Part shown: one piece after another, positions 1-8,289 of the stretch | How the letters are laid out: each line of letters starts with the position of its first letter | Position numbering within the stretch: position 1 is the first letter of the stretch | Origin: CAKRHR01 sp964423195 | GTDB taxonomy: Bacteria > Bacillota > Clostridia > Lachnospirales > Lachnospiraceae | Direction of reading: 5' to 3' | Assembly (NCBI GenBank): GCA_964423195.1 | Contig: CAYRDY010000013.1 | Location: forward strand, 1-33,326 | DNA length: 33,326 nucleotides | The notes under the pieces: generated by a model | Told to the model about the DNA's origin: nothing | Databases searched by the model: none | Seen by the model: the letters and a program-made list of their open reading frames with translations, nothing else | Position numbers and translations under genes: made by a program

Positions 1-1008
1 GGCCTTGGAGTCCTCCCAGCCCAGACACGGGTCAGTGATCGATTTGCCGTAGACATGGTTCTGGGCGCCGATCTTCTGGCAGCCCTCCTCTATATAGCTC
101 TCCACCATCACGCCCTTGACCAGCTGATAGATGTCCCCGGAGTGGGCACGGCTGTGCAGTACCTCCTTGACGATGCGGATCTGCTCCTTGAACTGCTTGC
201 CGGAATTGGAATGGTTGGCGTCAACGATGCAGGCCGGATTTTCCAGTCCCTTCTCATGGTACATATCGCAGAGGCGGACCAGATCCTCATAGTGATAATT
301 CGGATTGCTGCGCCCGTACTCATCGACAGCGCCCCTCAGAATCGTGTGGGCGTAAGGATTGCCGCTGGTGGTGGCATCCCAGCCGCGGTAGAGAAAATTG
401 TGGCCGCTCTGCGCCGCGACGACGGAATTGAGCATGACAGAAAAATCGCCGCTGGTCGGATTCTTCATGCCGACCGGCACGTCAATGCCGCTGGCGACCA
501 GCCGGTGTTGCTGGTTTTCCACGGAGCGCGCCCCGACGGCCACGTAGGAGAGAATATCGGACAGATAGCGGTAATTCTCAGGATAGAGCATCTCGTCGGC
601 GATCGGCATGCCAAACTGCTCCAGCGCCAACATATGCAGATGGCGGATCGCGACCAGTCCTGCCAGCAGGTTTGGCGCCTTCTCCGGATCCGGCTGGTGG
701 AACATGCCCTTATAGCCCTCGCCGGTGGTGCGCGGCTTGTTGGTGTAGATCCTTGGGACAATGACCACTTTGTCTCTGATGTCTTCCTGGACAGGCACCA
801 GGCGGCTGATATAATCGCAGACCGCCTCCTCATTGTCCGCGGAACATGGCCCAATAATGACGATAAAACGCTTGTCCCTGCCGCTGATGATATCTTGAAG
901 CTCCCGGTCTTTGGCTCTCTTATGCTCCGCGAGTCTTGCGGGTACCGGGTACTGCCGCTTGATCTCCTGCGGCGTCGGAAGTCTCTTGGTCAGATCAAAA
1001 CTCATCAT
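1..1008 (-). CDS. aroF: 3-deoxy-7-phosphoheptulonate (DAHP) synthase, class I (AroG/AroF type), 3' end cut by window edge
   Basis: Condenses phosphoenolpyruvate with erythrose 4-phosphate, the first step of the shikimate pathway, in the cytosol. Reading the minus strand from 1008 gives 336 open codons with no stop, so the C-terminus lies off the window; the family is usually 340-350 residues and only a few are missing. Type I-alpha motifs are visible: GPCSADN near the N-terminus, NPTSGDF, RGWDATTSGNP, DANHSNSGK and GVMVESYIEEG. Two ATG codons are adjacent (1006-1008 and 1003-1005); AAGGAG ends five bases before the first, and either could be used. The gene has its own consensus promoter and diverges from pyruvate kinase. 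Which aromatic amino acid feeds back on it cannot be told from this sequence, so the symbol names the family rather than an isozyme. Confidence 0.93.
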   Translation of the reverse strand, partial: MMSFDLTKRLPTPQEIKRQYPVPARLAEHKRAKDRELQDIISGRDKRFIVIIGPCSADNEEAVCDYISRLVPVQEDIRDKVVIVPRIYTNKPRTTGEGYKGMFHQPDPEKAPNLLAGLVAIRHLHMLALEQFGMPIADEMLYPENYRYLSDILSYVAVGARSVENQQHRLVASGIDVPVGMKNPTSGDFSVMLNSVVAAQSGHNFLYRGWDATTSGNPYAHTILRGAVDEYGRSNPNYHYEDLVRLCDMYHEKGLENPACIVDANHSNSGKQFKEQIRIVKEVLHSRAHSGDIYQLVKGVMVESYIEEGCQKIGAQNHVYGKSITDPCLGWEDSKA

Positions 1009-1042
1009 CAAAACTCCTTGATCAATTAAATCATTCCCGATT

Positions 1043-1071
1043 ATTATAGTATACTTTGCATCGCCTGTCAA
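1043..1071 (-). promoter_or_regulatory. Consensus sigma-A promoter of the DAHP synthase gene
   Basis: On the minus strand TTGACA (1066-1071) and TATAAT (1043-1048) are separated by exactly 17 bases, a perfect match to the housekeeping consensus. Transcription should start near 1036, giving a leader of under 30 bases, too short for a T-box or riboswitch. The promoter is therefore expected to be strong and not regulated by leader RNA. Confidence 0.85.
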
Positions 1072-1119
1072 AGCCTAAAAATATTTATATAAAAAGGACT
1101 ACCAAACGGCGCGAAAAAA

Positions 1120-1128
1120 TGGTAAAAT
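1120..1128 (+). promoter_or_regulatory. Possible extended -10 promoter for pyruvate kinase
   Basis: TGG-TAAAAT fits an extended -10 element (TGn followed by a TATAAT-like hexamer). No good -35 hexamer is visible 17 bases upstream. The start would fall near 1135, leaving a leader of about 65 bases. It is the best plus-strand candidate in the divergent interval, but weaker than its minus-strand neighbour. Confidence 0.4.
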
Positions 1129-1200
1129 AGACCTGTCGTTATCCCGGCGCATAAAATTTGGCCGGACATAAAAATTGTTATGATCAGGGGAGATAAAAAA

Positions 1201-2943
1201 ATGAGGAAGACAAAAATTATTTGTACGATCGGCCCGGCATCTGAGAAGGAACAGGTGATGCGCGAACTGATTCTGGAGGGTATGGACGTTGCCAGATTTA
1301 ATTTTTCGCATGGCACGCACGAAGAGCATCTCGAAAAGCTGAATACTCTGAAAAAGCTGCGGGAGGAGATGGACCGGCCCGTGGCGGCGCTGCTCGACAC
1401 AAAAGGTCCGGAGATCCGCCTGGGACTGTTTAAGGACGGCAAGGTTGAGCTGAAAAAGGGACAGTTATTCACACTGACCACCCGCGATGTCGAGGGGGAT
1501 GATCAGGTGGTCTCCATTACCTATAAAAACCTGGTCAATGATGTCCAGGAGGGGAGCCGAATTTTGCTGGACGACGGCCTGCTGGAGCTTGTCGTCGAGC
1601 ATCTGACGGACACGGACATTGTCTGCAAGGTCATGAACGGTGGGTTTATCTCCGACCGCAAGGGCGTCAATGTGCCGGGCGTGCATCTGTCGATGCCTTA
1701 CATCAGCGAGAAGGACCGCGAGGATATCATCTTCGGCATAGAGAACGGCTATGATTTTATCGCGGCCTCATTCGTGCGCAGCGCGGCGGATGTGATCGAG
1801 ATCAGGAAAATCTTTTCCGAGAAAAACTGCAATCATATCAATATCATCGCAAAGATTGAGAATATGGAGGGCGTGAAAAATATCGATGAGATCCTTCAGG
1901 TGTCAAACGGCATTATGATCGCCCGCGGCGATATGGGCGTGGAGATACCGTTTGAGGATGTGCCGGTGATTCAGAAACAGATCATCGAGAAGGTCTGCGC
2001 CGCCGGCAAACAGGTGATCACGGCCACACAGATGCTGGATTCCATGATGAAGAATCCGCGCCCGACCAGAGCCGAGGCGACCGACGTGGCGAATGCGATC
2101 TATGACGGCACCAGCGCCATCATGCTCTCCGGCGAGACGGCAGCTGGTCTTTATCCGGTGGAAGCCCTCAAGACGATGGTGCGGATCGCCGAGCGCACGG
2201 AGGCGGATATCGATTACGATCAGCTCTTCCGCAGCAGAGTATCCGAACACAAGCCGGACGTGACCAATGCCATCTCCCACGCGACGTGCACCACGGCCAT
2301 GGATCTGAACGCGGCGGCGATCATCACGGTCACCAAGTCCGGCACCACGGCGTATGAGATTTCCAAGTACCGTCCGAACGCGCCGATCGTCGGCGGCAGC
2401 ACGGAGGACTATGTCTGCCGTCAGATGAATCTCTCCTGGGGCGTCGTGCCGGTGAAGGTCAAGGAAATGGTCAACACGGACGATCTCTTTGAGCACGCGG
2501 TGGACTGCGCGCTGAAGTGCGGCGTCGTCAAGGAGGGCGATCTGACCGTCATCACCGCCGGTGTGCCTCTGGGCATCGCCGGCACCACCAATATGGTCAA
2601 GGTCCATGTGGCCGGCCATATCGTCATGACGGGCAAGGGCATCAACAAGCGCGTCTCCAGCGGCCGGCTCTGTGTCGTCAGGAGTTTAGCGTGGCTCAGG
2701 GATAATTTCAAGAAGGGCGATATCGTGGTTGTGTCCGATACGACGAATGAGATGCTCGATCAGCTTCGTGAGGCCGCGGGTCTGATCGTGGAAAACGAGA
2801 ATGAGAATTCGCATGCCGCCATTGTGGGACTCAGCCTGAATATTCCTGTCATCCTAGCGGCGAAGAACGCGACATGGATCCTAAAGACCGGCGCATTTGT
2901 GACGATGGACGCGGAGCAGGGCATCGTCTGCAGCAATTCATAA
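1201..2943 (+). CDS. pyk: Pyruvate kinase with C-terminal PEP-utiliser mobile domain
   Basis: Converts phosphoenolpyruvate and ADP to pyruvate and ATP, the last step of glycolysis. The 580-residue product begins MRKTKIICTIGPAS and shows FNFSHGTHEEH, the ALLDTKGPEIRLG strand, IIAKIENMEG with the active-site lysine, ARGDMGVEIP and ATQMLDSM. After the usual 470-odd residues comes an extra domain with NSHAAIVGL, related to the phosphohistidine domain of PEP synthase and enzyme I, as in Bacillus-type pyruvate kinases of about 585 residues. An in-frame ATG at 1180 was rejected because the ribosome site AGGGGAG lies downstream of it and is correctly spaced from 1201. The stop is 12 bases from scpA, suggesting one transcript. 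Confidence 0.96.
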   Translation: MRKTKIICTIGPASEKEQVMRELILEGMDVARFNFSHGTHEEHLEKLNTLKKLREEMDRPVAALLDTKGPEIRLGLFKDGKVELKKGQLFTLTTRDVEGDDQVVSITYKNLVNDVQEGSRILLDDGLLELVVEHLTDTDIVCKVMNGGFISDRKGVNVPGVHLSMPYISEKDREDIIFGIENGYDFIAASFVRSAADVIEIRKIFSEKNCNHINIIAKIENMEGVKNIDEILQVSNGIMIARGDMGVEIPFEDVPVIQKQIIEKVCAAGKQVITATQMLDSMMKNPRPTRAEATDVANAIYDGTSAIMLSGETAAGLYPVEALKTMVRIAERTEADIDYDQLFRSRVSEHKPDVTNAISHATCTTAMDLNAAAIITVTKSGTTAYEISKYRPNAPIVGGSTEDYVCRQMNLSWGVVPVKVKEMVNTDDLFEHAVDCALKCGVVKEGDLTVITAGVPLGIAGTTNMVKVHVAGHIVMTGKGINKRVSSGRLCVVRSLAWLRDNFKKGDIVVVSDTTNEMLDQLREAAGLIVENENENSHAAIVGLSLNIPVILAAKNATWILKTGAFVTMDAEQGIVCSNS

Positions 2944-2955
2944 AGTGATGTCGTC

Positions 2956-3738
2956 ATGGCTATTCCTGTAAAATTGGAGGTCTTTGAGGGGCCGCTCGAT
3001 CTGCTCCTCCATCTGATCGATGTGAATAAAATCGATATTTATGACATTCCGATCTCTCTGATCACCGATCAATACCTGGCGTATATCAAGGATTTTCGGG
3101 AACAAGACATGGAAGTGATGAGCGAGTTTCTGGTGATGGCGGCACAGCTGCTGAGTATCAAATCAAAGATGCTTCTGCCGCCGGAGGAGAAAGATGCGGC
3201 GGACGAGGCGGATGGTGATCCGAGGGCGGAGCTTGTGGAGCGCCTGCTTGAATATAAAATGTATAAATATGCGGCCGGTGAGCTCAAGGATCGGCAGGCG
3301 GACGCCTCCAGGGTATTGTTTAAGGGGATGACGCTGCCGGAGGATCTGGTTTACGAGGAGCCGCCGGTCGACATGGATGCCCTGATCGGAGACCTGGATG
3401 ATCAGAAGCTGTATCAGATTTATCAGATGGTGATGAAGCGGCAGAGTGACAAGATCGACCCGATCCGCAGCAAATACGGCAGGATCGTGCAGGAGGAGGT
3501 CAATCTCAATGACAGGATCTCAGAGATCGAGGCGCTGGGCAGGCATCGGGGACATCTGAGTTTTAAAGAGCTTCTGCGCAGGCGGCCGACAAAGATGTAT
3601 ACGGTTGTGACCTTTCTGGCCGTGCTGGAGATGATGAAGGCCGGCCGCATCCGGGCGTCCCAGGGAGATTTGTTTGAGGATATCGAGATAGAATTCACGG
3701 AGGGCGCGGCGGAAAGGCAGGCATACGATGAATATTAA
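2956..3738 (+). CDS. scpA: Segregation and condensation protein A
   Basis: ScpA is the kleisin subunit of the bacterial condensin SMC-ScpA-ScpB, bridging the SMC heads during chromosome segregation. The 260-residue product has the typical N-terminus (VFEGPLDLLLHLID), a helical SMC-neck-binding region, an acidic middle segment rich in Asp and Glu around residues 75-90, and a C-terminal winged helix ending near LEMMKAGRIRASQGDLF. Length is normal. The ribosome site is weak (only AAGTGATG upstream), so translation may depend on coupling to pyruvate kinase 12 bases before. The 3' end overlaps scpB by 11 bases, the arrangement expected for subunits made together. Confidence 0.95.
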   Translation: MAIPVKLEVFEGPLDLLLHLIDVNKIDIYDIPISLITDQYLAYIKDFREQDMEVMSEFLVMAAQLLSIKSKMLLPPEEKDAADEADGDPRAELVERLLEYKMYKYAAGELKDRQADASRVLFKGMTLPEDLVYEEPPVDMDALIGDLDDQKLYQIYQMVMKRQSDKIDPIRSKYGRIVQEEVNLNDRISEIEALGRHRGHLSFKELLRRRPTKMYTVVTFLAVLEMMKAGRIRASQGDLFEDIEIEFTEGAAERQAYDEY

Positions 3739-4291
3739 GAAAGCGGAGATGGTCATAGAGGCGCTCTTATTTGCGATGGGCCGTTCCGTCACGGCAGAGG
3801 AACTGGCGGGCGTCCTGGAGCAGGACAGGGAGACGACGGTAAAAATCGTCCATCATCTGATGGACCGGTACGCGCGGGAGGCGCGCGGCGTGCAGATCAT
3901 TGAACTGGACGATGCCTTTCAGATGTGTACGCATCCGTCGGCCTATGAGTATATTATCAGGCTGACACATCAGCCCAAAAAGCAGGTTTTGACAGATGTC
4001 ATGCTTGAGACACTGGCGATCATCGCCTACAGGCAGCCGGTGACGAGGGCGGTGATCGAGAAGATCCGCGGCGTCAGCTCCGACCATGCCGTCAACAAGC
4101 TGGTGGAATACGGCCTTGTCTGTGAAGCCGGACGGCTGGACGCGCCAGGGCGGCCGATTCTCTTTGCCACCACAGAAGAATTTCTGCGCACTTTCGGACT
4201 GAAGTCCCGTGAGGATCTGCCAGTGATCGACCCGGTTCGGGCGGCGGAGTTTCGCAGTGAGGCAGAGGCCGAGGCAGCGGATAGCTTTTGA
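3728..4291 (+). CDS. scpB: Segregation and condensation protein B
   Basis: ScpB binds as a dimer to the middle of ScpA and completes the SMC complex. The 187-residue product has two winged-helix domains. The first starts at KKAEMVIEALLFAMGRSVT, and the second contains LETLAIIAYRQPVTRAVIE and IRGVSSDHAVNKLVEYGL, which are diagnostic for the family. The C-terminus is short and acidic (Glu and Ala rich). Its start lies within the last codons of scpA. Downstream is a candidate terminator followed by a fresh promoter, so the pyruvate kinase-scpA-scpB unit probably ends here. The usual clostridial next genes, DUF2953 and gerW, are instead about 14 kb away in this window. Confidence 0.95.
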   Translation: MNIKKAEMVIEALLFAMGRSVTAEELAGVLEQDRETTVKIVHHLMDRYAREARGVQIIELDDAFQMCTHPSAYEYIIRLTHQPKKQVLTDVMLETLAIIAYRQPVTRAVIEKIRGVSSDHAVNKLVEYGLVCEAGRLDAPGRPILFATTEEFLRTFGLKSREDLPVIDPVRAAEFRSEAEAEAADSF

Positions 4292-4304
4292 GAATTGATA
4301 GGGA

Positions 4305-4341
4305 TTCGGGCCGGTTTGGACGGATTTTTTGCCGCCCCGAA
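4305..4341 (+). terminator. Possible weak terminator after scpB
   Basis: TTCGGG and CGG (4305-4314) can pair with CCG and CCCGAA (4332-4341), with one C-C mismatch between the two blocks. The T6 run (4325-4330) lies in the loop rather than after the stem, which is not the classical arrangement. The position just after scpB and before a new promoter makes termination plausible. Confidence 0.3.
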
Positions 4342-4378
4342 CTTTCTGAAATTTTTAGAATCGTTCATATTTTGTTAA

Positions 4379-4407
4379 TTTACAGATGCGGACAAAGGGC
4401 GTACAAT
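4379..4407 (+). promoter_or_regulatory. Promoter for the membrane zinc-ribbon gene
   Basis: TTTACA (4379-4384) and TACAAT (4402-4407) are 17 bases apart, each one mismatch from consensus. Transcription would begin near 4414, after the ATG at 4406, which supports 4433 as the true start of the downstream gene. Confidence 0.7.
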
Positions 4408-4432
4408 GAATGGCATAAAAGGAGCGTTTGTG

Positions 4433-4828
4433 ATGAGAGACAAATTAGCGCGTTTTATGGCTGGCAGGAATGGCATGGACGGTCTTGGGCGGGCGGCGAT
4501 GATTCTGGCACTGATATTTATTGTGCTGAATATGTTTTTCCCGAAGGCGCCGTTTTATCTGCTGTCGCTTATCCTTCTGGTCTATTCGTATTTTCGGATG
4601 TTTTCGAGAAATGTGACGAAGCGTTATCAGGAAAATCAGTGGTTTGTCCAGAAATTCTCTGGCATCGCCCGCTGGTTTTCCAGACAGAGGGATTATGCCG
4701 GCATTCGCAAAAATTACCGCATTTTTGTCTGTCCCTCATGTAGTCAGAAAGTCAAAGTGCCCAAGGGCAAGGGAAAGATCAGTATTCACTGTCCAAGGTG
4801 CGGCACGGATTTCATAAAAAAGAGCTGA
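4433..4828 (+). CDS. Small membrane protein with C-terminal zinc ribbon
   Basis: I do not recognise a named function. The 131-residue product has two closely spaced hydrophobic segments at about residues 20-56 (one ILALIFIVLNMFF, the other LLSLILLVYSYF), a basic middle segment, and a C-terminal zinc ribbon with paired CPSC and CPRC motifs. This is a membrane hairpin with a cytoplasmic metal-binding tail. The start is ATG at 4433, preceded by AAAAGGAG at good spacing; the ATG at 4406 lies within the -10 hexamer and cannot be used. The gene sits alone between scpB and xpt and is followed 13 bases later by an assembly gap, so a downstream partner could be hidden. The zinc ribbon might bind protein or nucleic acid; nothing here decides that. 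Confidence 0.8.
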   Translation: MRDKLARFMAGRNGMDGLGRAAMILALIFIVLNMFFPKAPFYLLSLILLVYSYFRMFSRNVTKRYQENQWFVQKFSGIARWFSRQRDYAGIRKNYRIFVCPSCSQKVKVPKGKGKISIHCPRCGTDFIKKS

Positions 4829-4841
4829 CACAGCCGCTTTT

Positions 4842-4941
4842 NNNNNNNNNNNNNNNNNNNNNNNNNNNNNNNNNNNNNNNNNNNNNNNNNNNNNNNNNNN
4901 NNNNNNNNNNNNNNNNNNNNNNNNNNNNNNNNNNNNNNNNN
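4842..4941. other. Assembly gap of 100 N
   Basis: Exactly 100 undetermined bases, the usual placeholder for a scaffold gap of unknown size. The sequence resumes immediately before a 20-bp perfect inverted repeat, which may be why assembly stopped. Whatever lies between the zinc-ribbon gene and the xpt terminator cannot be seen. Confidence 0.95.
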
Positions 4942-4942
4942 A

Positions 4943-4985
4943 GAAAAGGAATAAAACCCGCCATCGGCGGGTTTTATTCCTTTTC
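4943..4985. terminator. Perfect 20-bp hairpin terminator, probably bidirectional
   Basis: Bases 4943-4962 are the exact reverse complement of 4966-4985, with a three-base loop (4963-4965). The GC core is flanked by AAAA and TTTT blocks on both sides, so each strand ends with a U-rich arm after GGCGGG. It ends xpt transcription on the minus strand and could end plus-strand transcripts coming out of the gap. The xpt stop codon (4974-4976) and its last codons lie inside the stem. Confidence 0.8.
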
Positions 4986-5549
4986 AAACTCAATCACGTC
5001 CTTTGCGAGCCTGGAGATGCGGGCGAGGGAATAGATATCATAACCGGCGTCGATGACGCGCTGACGTCCTCTCTGGAAGGACTTCTCGATCAGGATGCCG
5101 ATGCCGGCAACCTTCGCGCCGGCCATCTTCGCGAGCCGGATAGCGCCCATCGCAGCTTCGCCGTTGGCGATAAAATCGTCGACGATGAGGATGGTGTCCT
5201 GAGGACCGACATATTTTTTGGAGAGCGTCAGCTCATAGCTGACCCCCTTGGTAAATGAGGTGACATTGGTCTGCCAGACGTCGCCGCTCAGGATCTTGGA
5301 CGTCTGTTTTTTGAGGATGATCATGGGCACATCCAGCGCCATCGCCGTAAATACAGCCGGGGCGATGCCGGAACTCTCGATGGTCACGACTTTGGTCACG
5401 CGGGCATCCCTGAAGTGCTCCGCGAATTCCTGGCCGGCCTGACGCATTAATTCTGTGTCGACCTGATGATTGACAAAGCTGTCGACTTTCAAAACGGTGT
5501 CGCTGAGCGCCTTTCCCTCAGCAAGGATTTTATCTTCCAGCAATTTCAT
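4974..5549 (-). CDS. xpt: Xanthine phosphoribosyltransferase
   Basis: Salvages xanthine by joining it to PRPP to give XMP. The 191-residue product matches the length and layout of Bacillus-type Xpt. It starts MKLLEDKILAEG, has the base-binding loop region VTIESSGIAPA at residues 55-65, and carries the PRPP-binding motif ILIVDDFIANGEA at about 120-132. The start is supported by AGGTGA upstream on the minus strand. In Bacillus, xpt is controlled by a purine riboswitch; here the predicted transcript leader is under 40 bases, so no such element fits. No xanthine permease gene is adjacent. Confidence 0.95.
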   Translation of the reverse strand: MKLLEDKILAEGKALSDTVLKVDSFVNHQVDTELMRQAGQEFAEHFRDARVTKVVTIESSGIAPAVFTAMALDVPMIILKKQTSKILSGDVWQTNVTSFTKGVSYELTLSKKYVGPQDTILIVDDFIANGEAAMGAIRLAKMAGAKVAGIGILIEKSFQRGRQRVIDAGYDIYSLARISRLAKDVIEFEKE

Positions 5550-5592
5550 GTCTGTTCACCTCATAAGTTTTTTCGTATCCAAATTTGAATTA

Positions 5593-5601
5593 AGTATAGC
5601 A
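5593..5601 (-). promoter_or_regulatory. Extended -10 promoter of xpt
   Basis: On the minus strand the sequence reads TGC-TATACT, an extended -10 element. A TTGACT hexamer (5621-5626) lies 22 bases upstream, too far for a normal -35, so recognition probably depends on the TGn extension. Transcription would start near 5586. Confidence 0.55.
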
Positions 5602-5682
5602 TATTCTTCTGCCGAATAAAAGTCAAAAAGTAATTTTCAGAATTTTCTTTTTTCTTACTTTTAAAAAAGAATTTCTCAAATG

Positions 5683-5714
5683 TTCACACTCATGACATAT
5701 TTATCTGATATAAT
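5683..5714 (+). promoter_or_regulatory. Promoter of the two-component system
   Basis: TGA-TATAAT (5706-5714) is a consensus extended -10. TTCACA (5683-5688) resembles a -35 but is spaced 20 bases away, so the extended -10 probably carries the promoter. The predicted leader before the response regulator is about 115 bases with no recognised element. Confidence 0.55.
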
Positions 5715-5837
5715 TTGAACATATGTGGTTATCGCCTGCGAAGATGCGGGCGGTGGATCCGGGATAATGTTTTGAAAAAAGGGACTTTGCACGCGCGCAT
5801 GTCGGGTGTCGTGGCAGTCTGTGATGAGGTGATATGG

Positions 5838-6515
5838 ATGGAAAGTTTGAAAATTCTTGTTGTGGATGACGAGAGCCGTATGCGAAAGCTGGTCAAGGAT
5901 TTCCTGAACAAAAAGGGCTATGAGGTGCTTGAGGCGGGCAACGGCGAGGACGCGATCGATATCTTTTTCTCAAACAAGGATATCGCTCTGGTGATCCTCG
6001 ATGTGATGATGCCGAAAATGGACGGCTGGCAGGTGTGCCGTGAGATCCGCCACTTCTCCCAGGTGCCGATCATTATGCTGACGGCCAAGAGCGATGAGAA
6101 GGATGAGCTGCTGGGATTTGAGCTGGGCGTCGACGAGTATATCACCAAGCCGTTCAGCCCGAAGATTCTGGTGGCCAGGGTGGAGGCGATTCTGCGCCGC
6201 AGCAAGGGGATCGGACCGGACGACGTGATCGAGGTGGGCGGCATCACGATCAATAAGGGCGCGCATGAGGTAAAGATCGACGGGGAGCCGGTGGAGCTGA
6301 GCTTTAAGGAGTTTGAGCTGCTCACCTATTTTGTGACCAACCAGGGCGTGGCCCTGTCGCGGGAGCGCATCCTCAACAATGTGTGGAATTATGACTATTT
6401 CGGCGACGCGCGCACGATTGACACACATGTCAAAAAGCTGCGCAGCAAGCTCAAGGACAAGGGCAATTATATCAAGACGATCTGGGGCATGGGATATAAG
6501 TTCGAGCCTGTGTAA
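5838..6515 (+). CDS. OmpR/PhoB-family response regulator
   Basis: A DNA-binding transcription regulator switched on by phosphorylation. The 225-residue product has a receiver domain with the acidic pair D10-D11, phosphoacceptor D55 in LVILDVMMPKMDG, T82 and K104 (YITKPFSP), then a winged-helix output domain from about residue 128 ending RTIDTHVKKLRSKL and IWGMGYKFEPV. The open frame extends 41 codons upstream, but GAGGTGAT (5826-5833) points to ATG 5838, just before the conserved receiver start LKILVVDDE. The cognate kinase follows 118 bases later. Close relatives include VanR-, PhoP- and WalR-like proteins; the target genes cannot be read from sequence. Confidence 0.94.
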   Translation: MESLKILVVDDESRMRKLVKDFLNKKGYEVLEAGNGEDAIDIFFSNKDIALVILDVMMPKMDGWQVCREIRHFSQVPIIMLTAKSDEKDELLGFELGVDEYITKPFSPKILVARVEAILRRSKGIGPDDVIEVGGITINKGAHEVKIDGEPVELSFKEFELLTYFVTNQGVALSRERILNNVWNYDYFGDARTIDTHVKKLRSKLKDKGNYIKTIWGMGYKFEPV

Positions 6516-6633
6516 GAAAAGTCACAGGATAAGTTTTTTTGCCCGGCGTGAGCAAAAGCGCGTTCACGGAAAAGGATTATCTGAGCCGGCGCAGGCCGAA
6601 AAGTCACATCATTCACACAGGGCAGGGGTGACT

Positions 6634-8232
6634 ATGAGAAAGTCGTTACAGTATAAGATGACGGGGATGCTGATGCTTATCGTGGTCGTCATCATCGCGG
6701 TGAGTATCGCTATCAGCAATATATTTCTCGGCGATTATTATTCATATGGAAAACAGCAGGTGCTGGAGCGCACTTACCATGAGATCAACCGCACGTACAA
6801 TGATCTGCTCAAGATTACGGCTTATGGCGGCGGCAGTTATATGGATTACAGCGAGACGGCTGCCAGGGAGCTCGTCACCCAGGTGGAGGACAGACTCGAA
6901 CAGATGGCGGAAAACGGCGCCATGTCTATTTTGATCTTTCGGAAGACGGATGAGATCCGTTACAATTTCAGGACCAACACCAGCTATGTCTATCAGCCGA
7001 TTATCTATTCCTCGATCGGCATGGAGTCCGCGGACACCATCGAGAACAACAATATGTACAGCGATTTTGTGTCGGCGGACGAGGGCGTGCACACGATTCG
7101 CCAGACCAACCGCTATATGATCCAGAAGATATATGTGTCACGCCTGGGGTCCAATTATCTGTACCTGTCGGCGGTGCTGGACAACGGCGACTGCCTGCTG
7201 CTGCGCACCTCATTTGACAATATGCAGGAGAGTGTCAATATCTCCATGCACTTTTTCTTATACATCGCCGCGGGAATGCTGATCATCGGCCTGTTCTTCA
7301 TGATTCTGGTGACGCGCAAAGTCACGCAGCCGATCACGCAGCTCTCGCAGATCGCTAAGAAGATCGCCGAGTTAAAATTTGACACAAAGTACGAGGTGCG
7401 CACAGACGACGAGATCGGAGAGCTGGGCAACAGCATCAATTATCTGTCGGAAAATCTGGAGCGGACGCTTGCCGAGCTCAAATCTGCCAACAATCAGCTG
7501 CGCAAGGATCTGGAGGTGCGCAACAAAAACGATGAGATGCGCAAGGAGTTTCTGTCAAATGTCTCGCATGAGCTGAAGACGCCGATCGCGCTGATTCAGG
7601 GTTACGCGGAGGGGCTGATGGAAAATATCAACGATGACGAGGAGAGCCGGCAGTTCTACTGCGAGGTCATCGTGGACGAGGCCAATAAAATGAATGGTCT
7701 GGTGAAAAAGCTCCTGGATCTGAACGAGCTGGAGTTCGGCAATACCACGGTCAATGTGGAGCATTTCAATTTGATCGATGTGATCAAAAACTACCTGAGC
7801 AGCGCGGATATTCTGTTTAAGCAGAGGGATGTCCGGCTGCAGACAGATATGCCGGATCAGGTCTATGTCTGGTCGGATGTCTATATGGTGGAGGAGGTTT
7901 TCAACAATTACCTCTCCAACGCGCTCAATCATGTCAGCGGAGAGAATCTGATCCGCATCACGGTGCGGCAGCTGGAGGCCACGGTTCGGGTCAGTGTCTA
8001 CAATTCCGGCGAGCGCATACCGGACGCGGATATCGATCAGATCTGGGATAAATTCTATAAGGTGGACAAGGCCAGGACCAGGGAGTACGGCGGCAGCGGT
8101 GTGGGTCTCTCCATCGTCAAGGCGTCGATGGAACTGCTTGGTCAGGCCTACGGCGTGGAGAACAAGGCGGACGGCGTAGAATTTTATTTCGAGCTGGATG
8201 CCAGCAGCGGTTGTCTGCCGACAGTCAGATAA
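6634..8232 (+). CDS. Membrane sensor histidine kinase
   Basis: The likely partner of the response regulator before it. The 532-residue protein has a first membrane segment at about residues 10-32, an extracytoplasmic sensor region of about 170 residues rich in Tyr and Asn, a second membrane segment at 203-226, a HAMP linker (VTQPITQLSQIAKKI), the HisKA helix with phosphoacceptor H312 in SNVSHELKTP, and an ATPase domain with N-box FNNYLSNALNHV and G-box YGGSGVGLSIVKASME. The open frame begins far upstream, but the ATG at 6634, preceded by AGGGGTGA and followed by a basic N-terminus, is the only start that puts the membrane segment correctly. The sensor region has no domain I recognise, so the signal is unknown. 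Confidence 0.93.
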   Translation: MRKSLQYKMTGMLMLIVVVIIAVSIAISNIFLGDYYSYGKQQVLERTYHEINRTYNDLLKITAYGGGSYMDYSETAARELVTQVEDRLEQMAENGAMSILIFRKTDEIRYNFRTNTSYVYQPIIYSSIGMESADTIENNNMYSDFVSADEGVHTIRQTNRYMIQKIYVSRLGSNYLYLSAVLDNGDCLLLRTSFDNMQESVNISMHFFLYIAAGMLIIGLFFMILVTRKVTQPITQLSQIAKKIAELKFDTKYEVRTDDEIGELGNSINYLSENLERTLAELKSANNQLRKDLEVRNKNDEMRKEFLSNVSHELKTPIALIQGYAEGLMENINDDEESRQFYCEVIVDEANKMNGLVKKLLDLNELEFGNTTVNVEHFNLIDVIKNYLSSADILFKQRDVRLQTDMPDQVYVWSDVYMVEEVFNNYLSNALNHVSGENLIRITVRQLEATVRVSVYNSGERIPDADIDQIWDKFYKVDKARTREYGGSGVGLSIVKASMELLGQAYGVENKADGVEFYFELDASSGCLPTVR

Positions 8233-8283
8233 AAAGGGGCCGTGAAAACAGGCGGAATCTTTGACGCCGAGCTTTCACAGCCC
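8231..8283 (-). terminator. Intrinsic terminator of the small minus-strand gene
   Basis: On the minus strand the two arms (8273-8283 and 8237-8247) form an 11-bp stem with one G-U pair, containing a second small hairpin, and are followed by CUUUUUA (8231-8236). On the plus strand the G-U pair becomes a C-A mismatch and no T run follows, so the site works mainly for the minus-strand gene ending at 8290. Confidence 0.75.
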
Positions 8284-8289
8284 AAAACT

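Noticed and set aside
55..1029. A 324-codon open frame on the plus strand
   Set aside because: It is the complement of the DAHP synthase gene, whose minus-strand product has clear family motifs and a consensus promoter; the plus-strand product resembles nothing.
1903..2619. A 238-codon minus-strand frame inside pyruvate kinase
   Set aside because: A His- and Arg-rich shadow of a strongly conserved gene, with no ribosome site.
5550..5640. A purine riboswitch upstream of xpt
   Set aside because: The predicted leader is under 40 bases and has no three-helix aptamer core; only an extended -10 promoter is visible.
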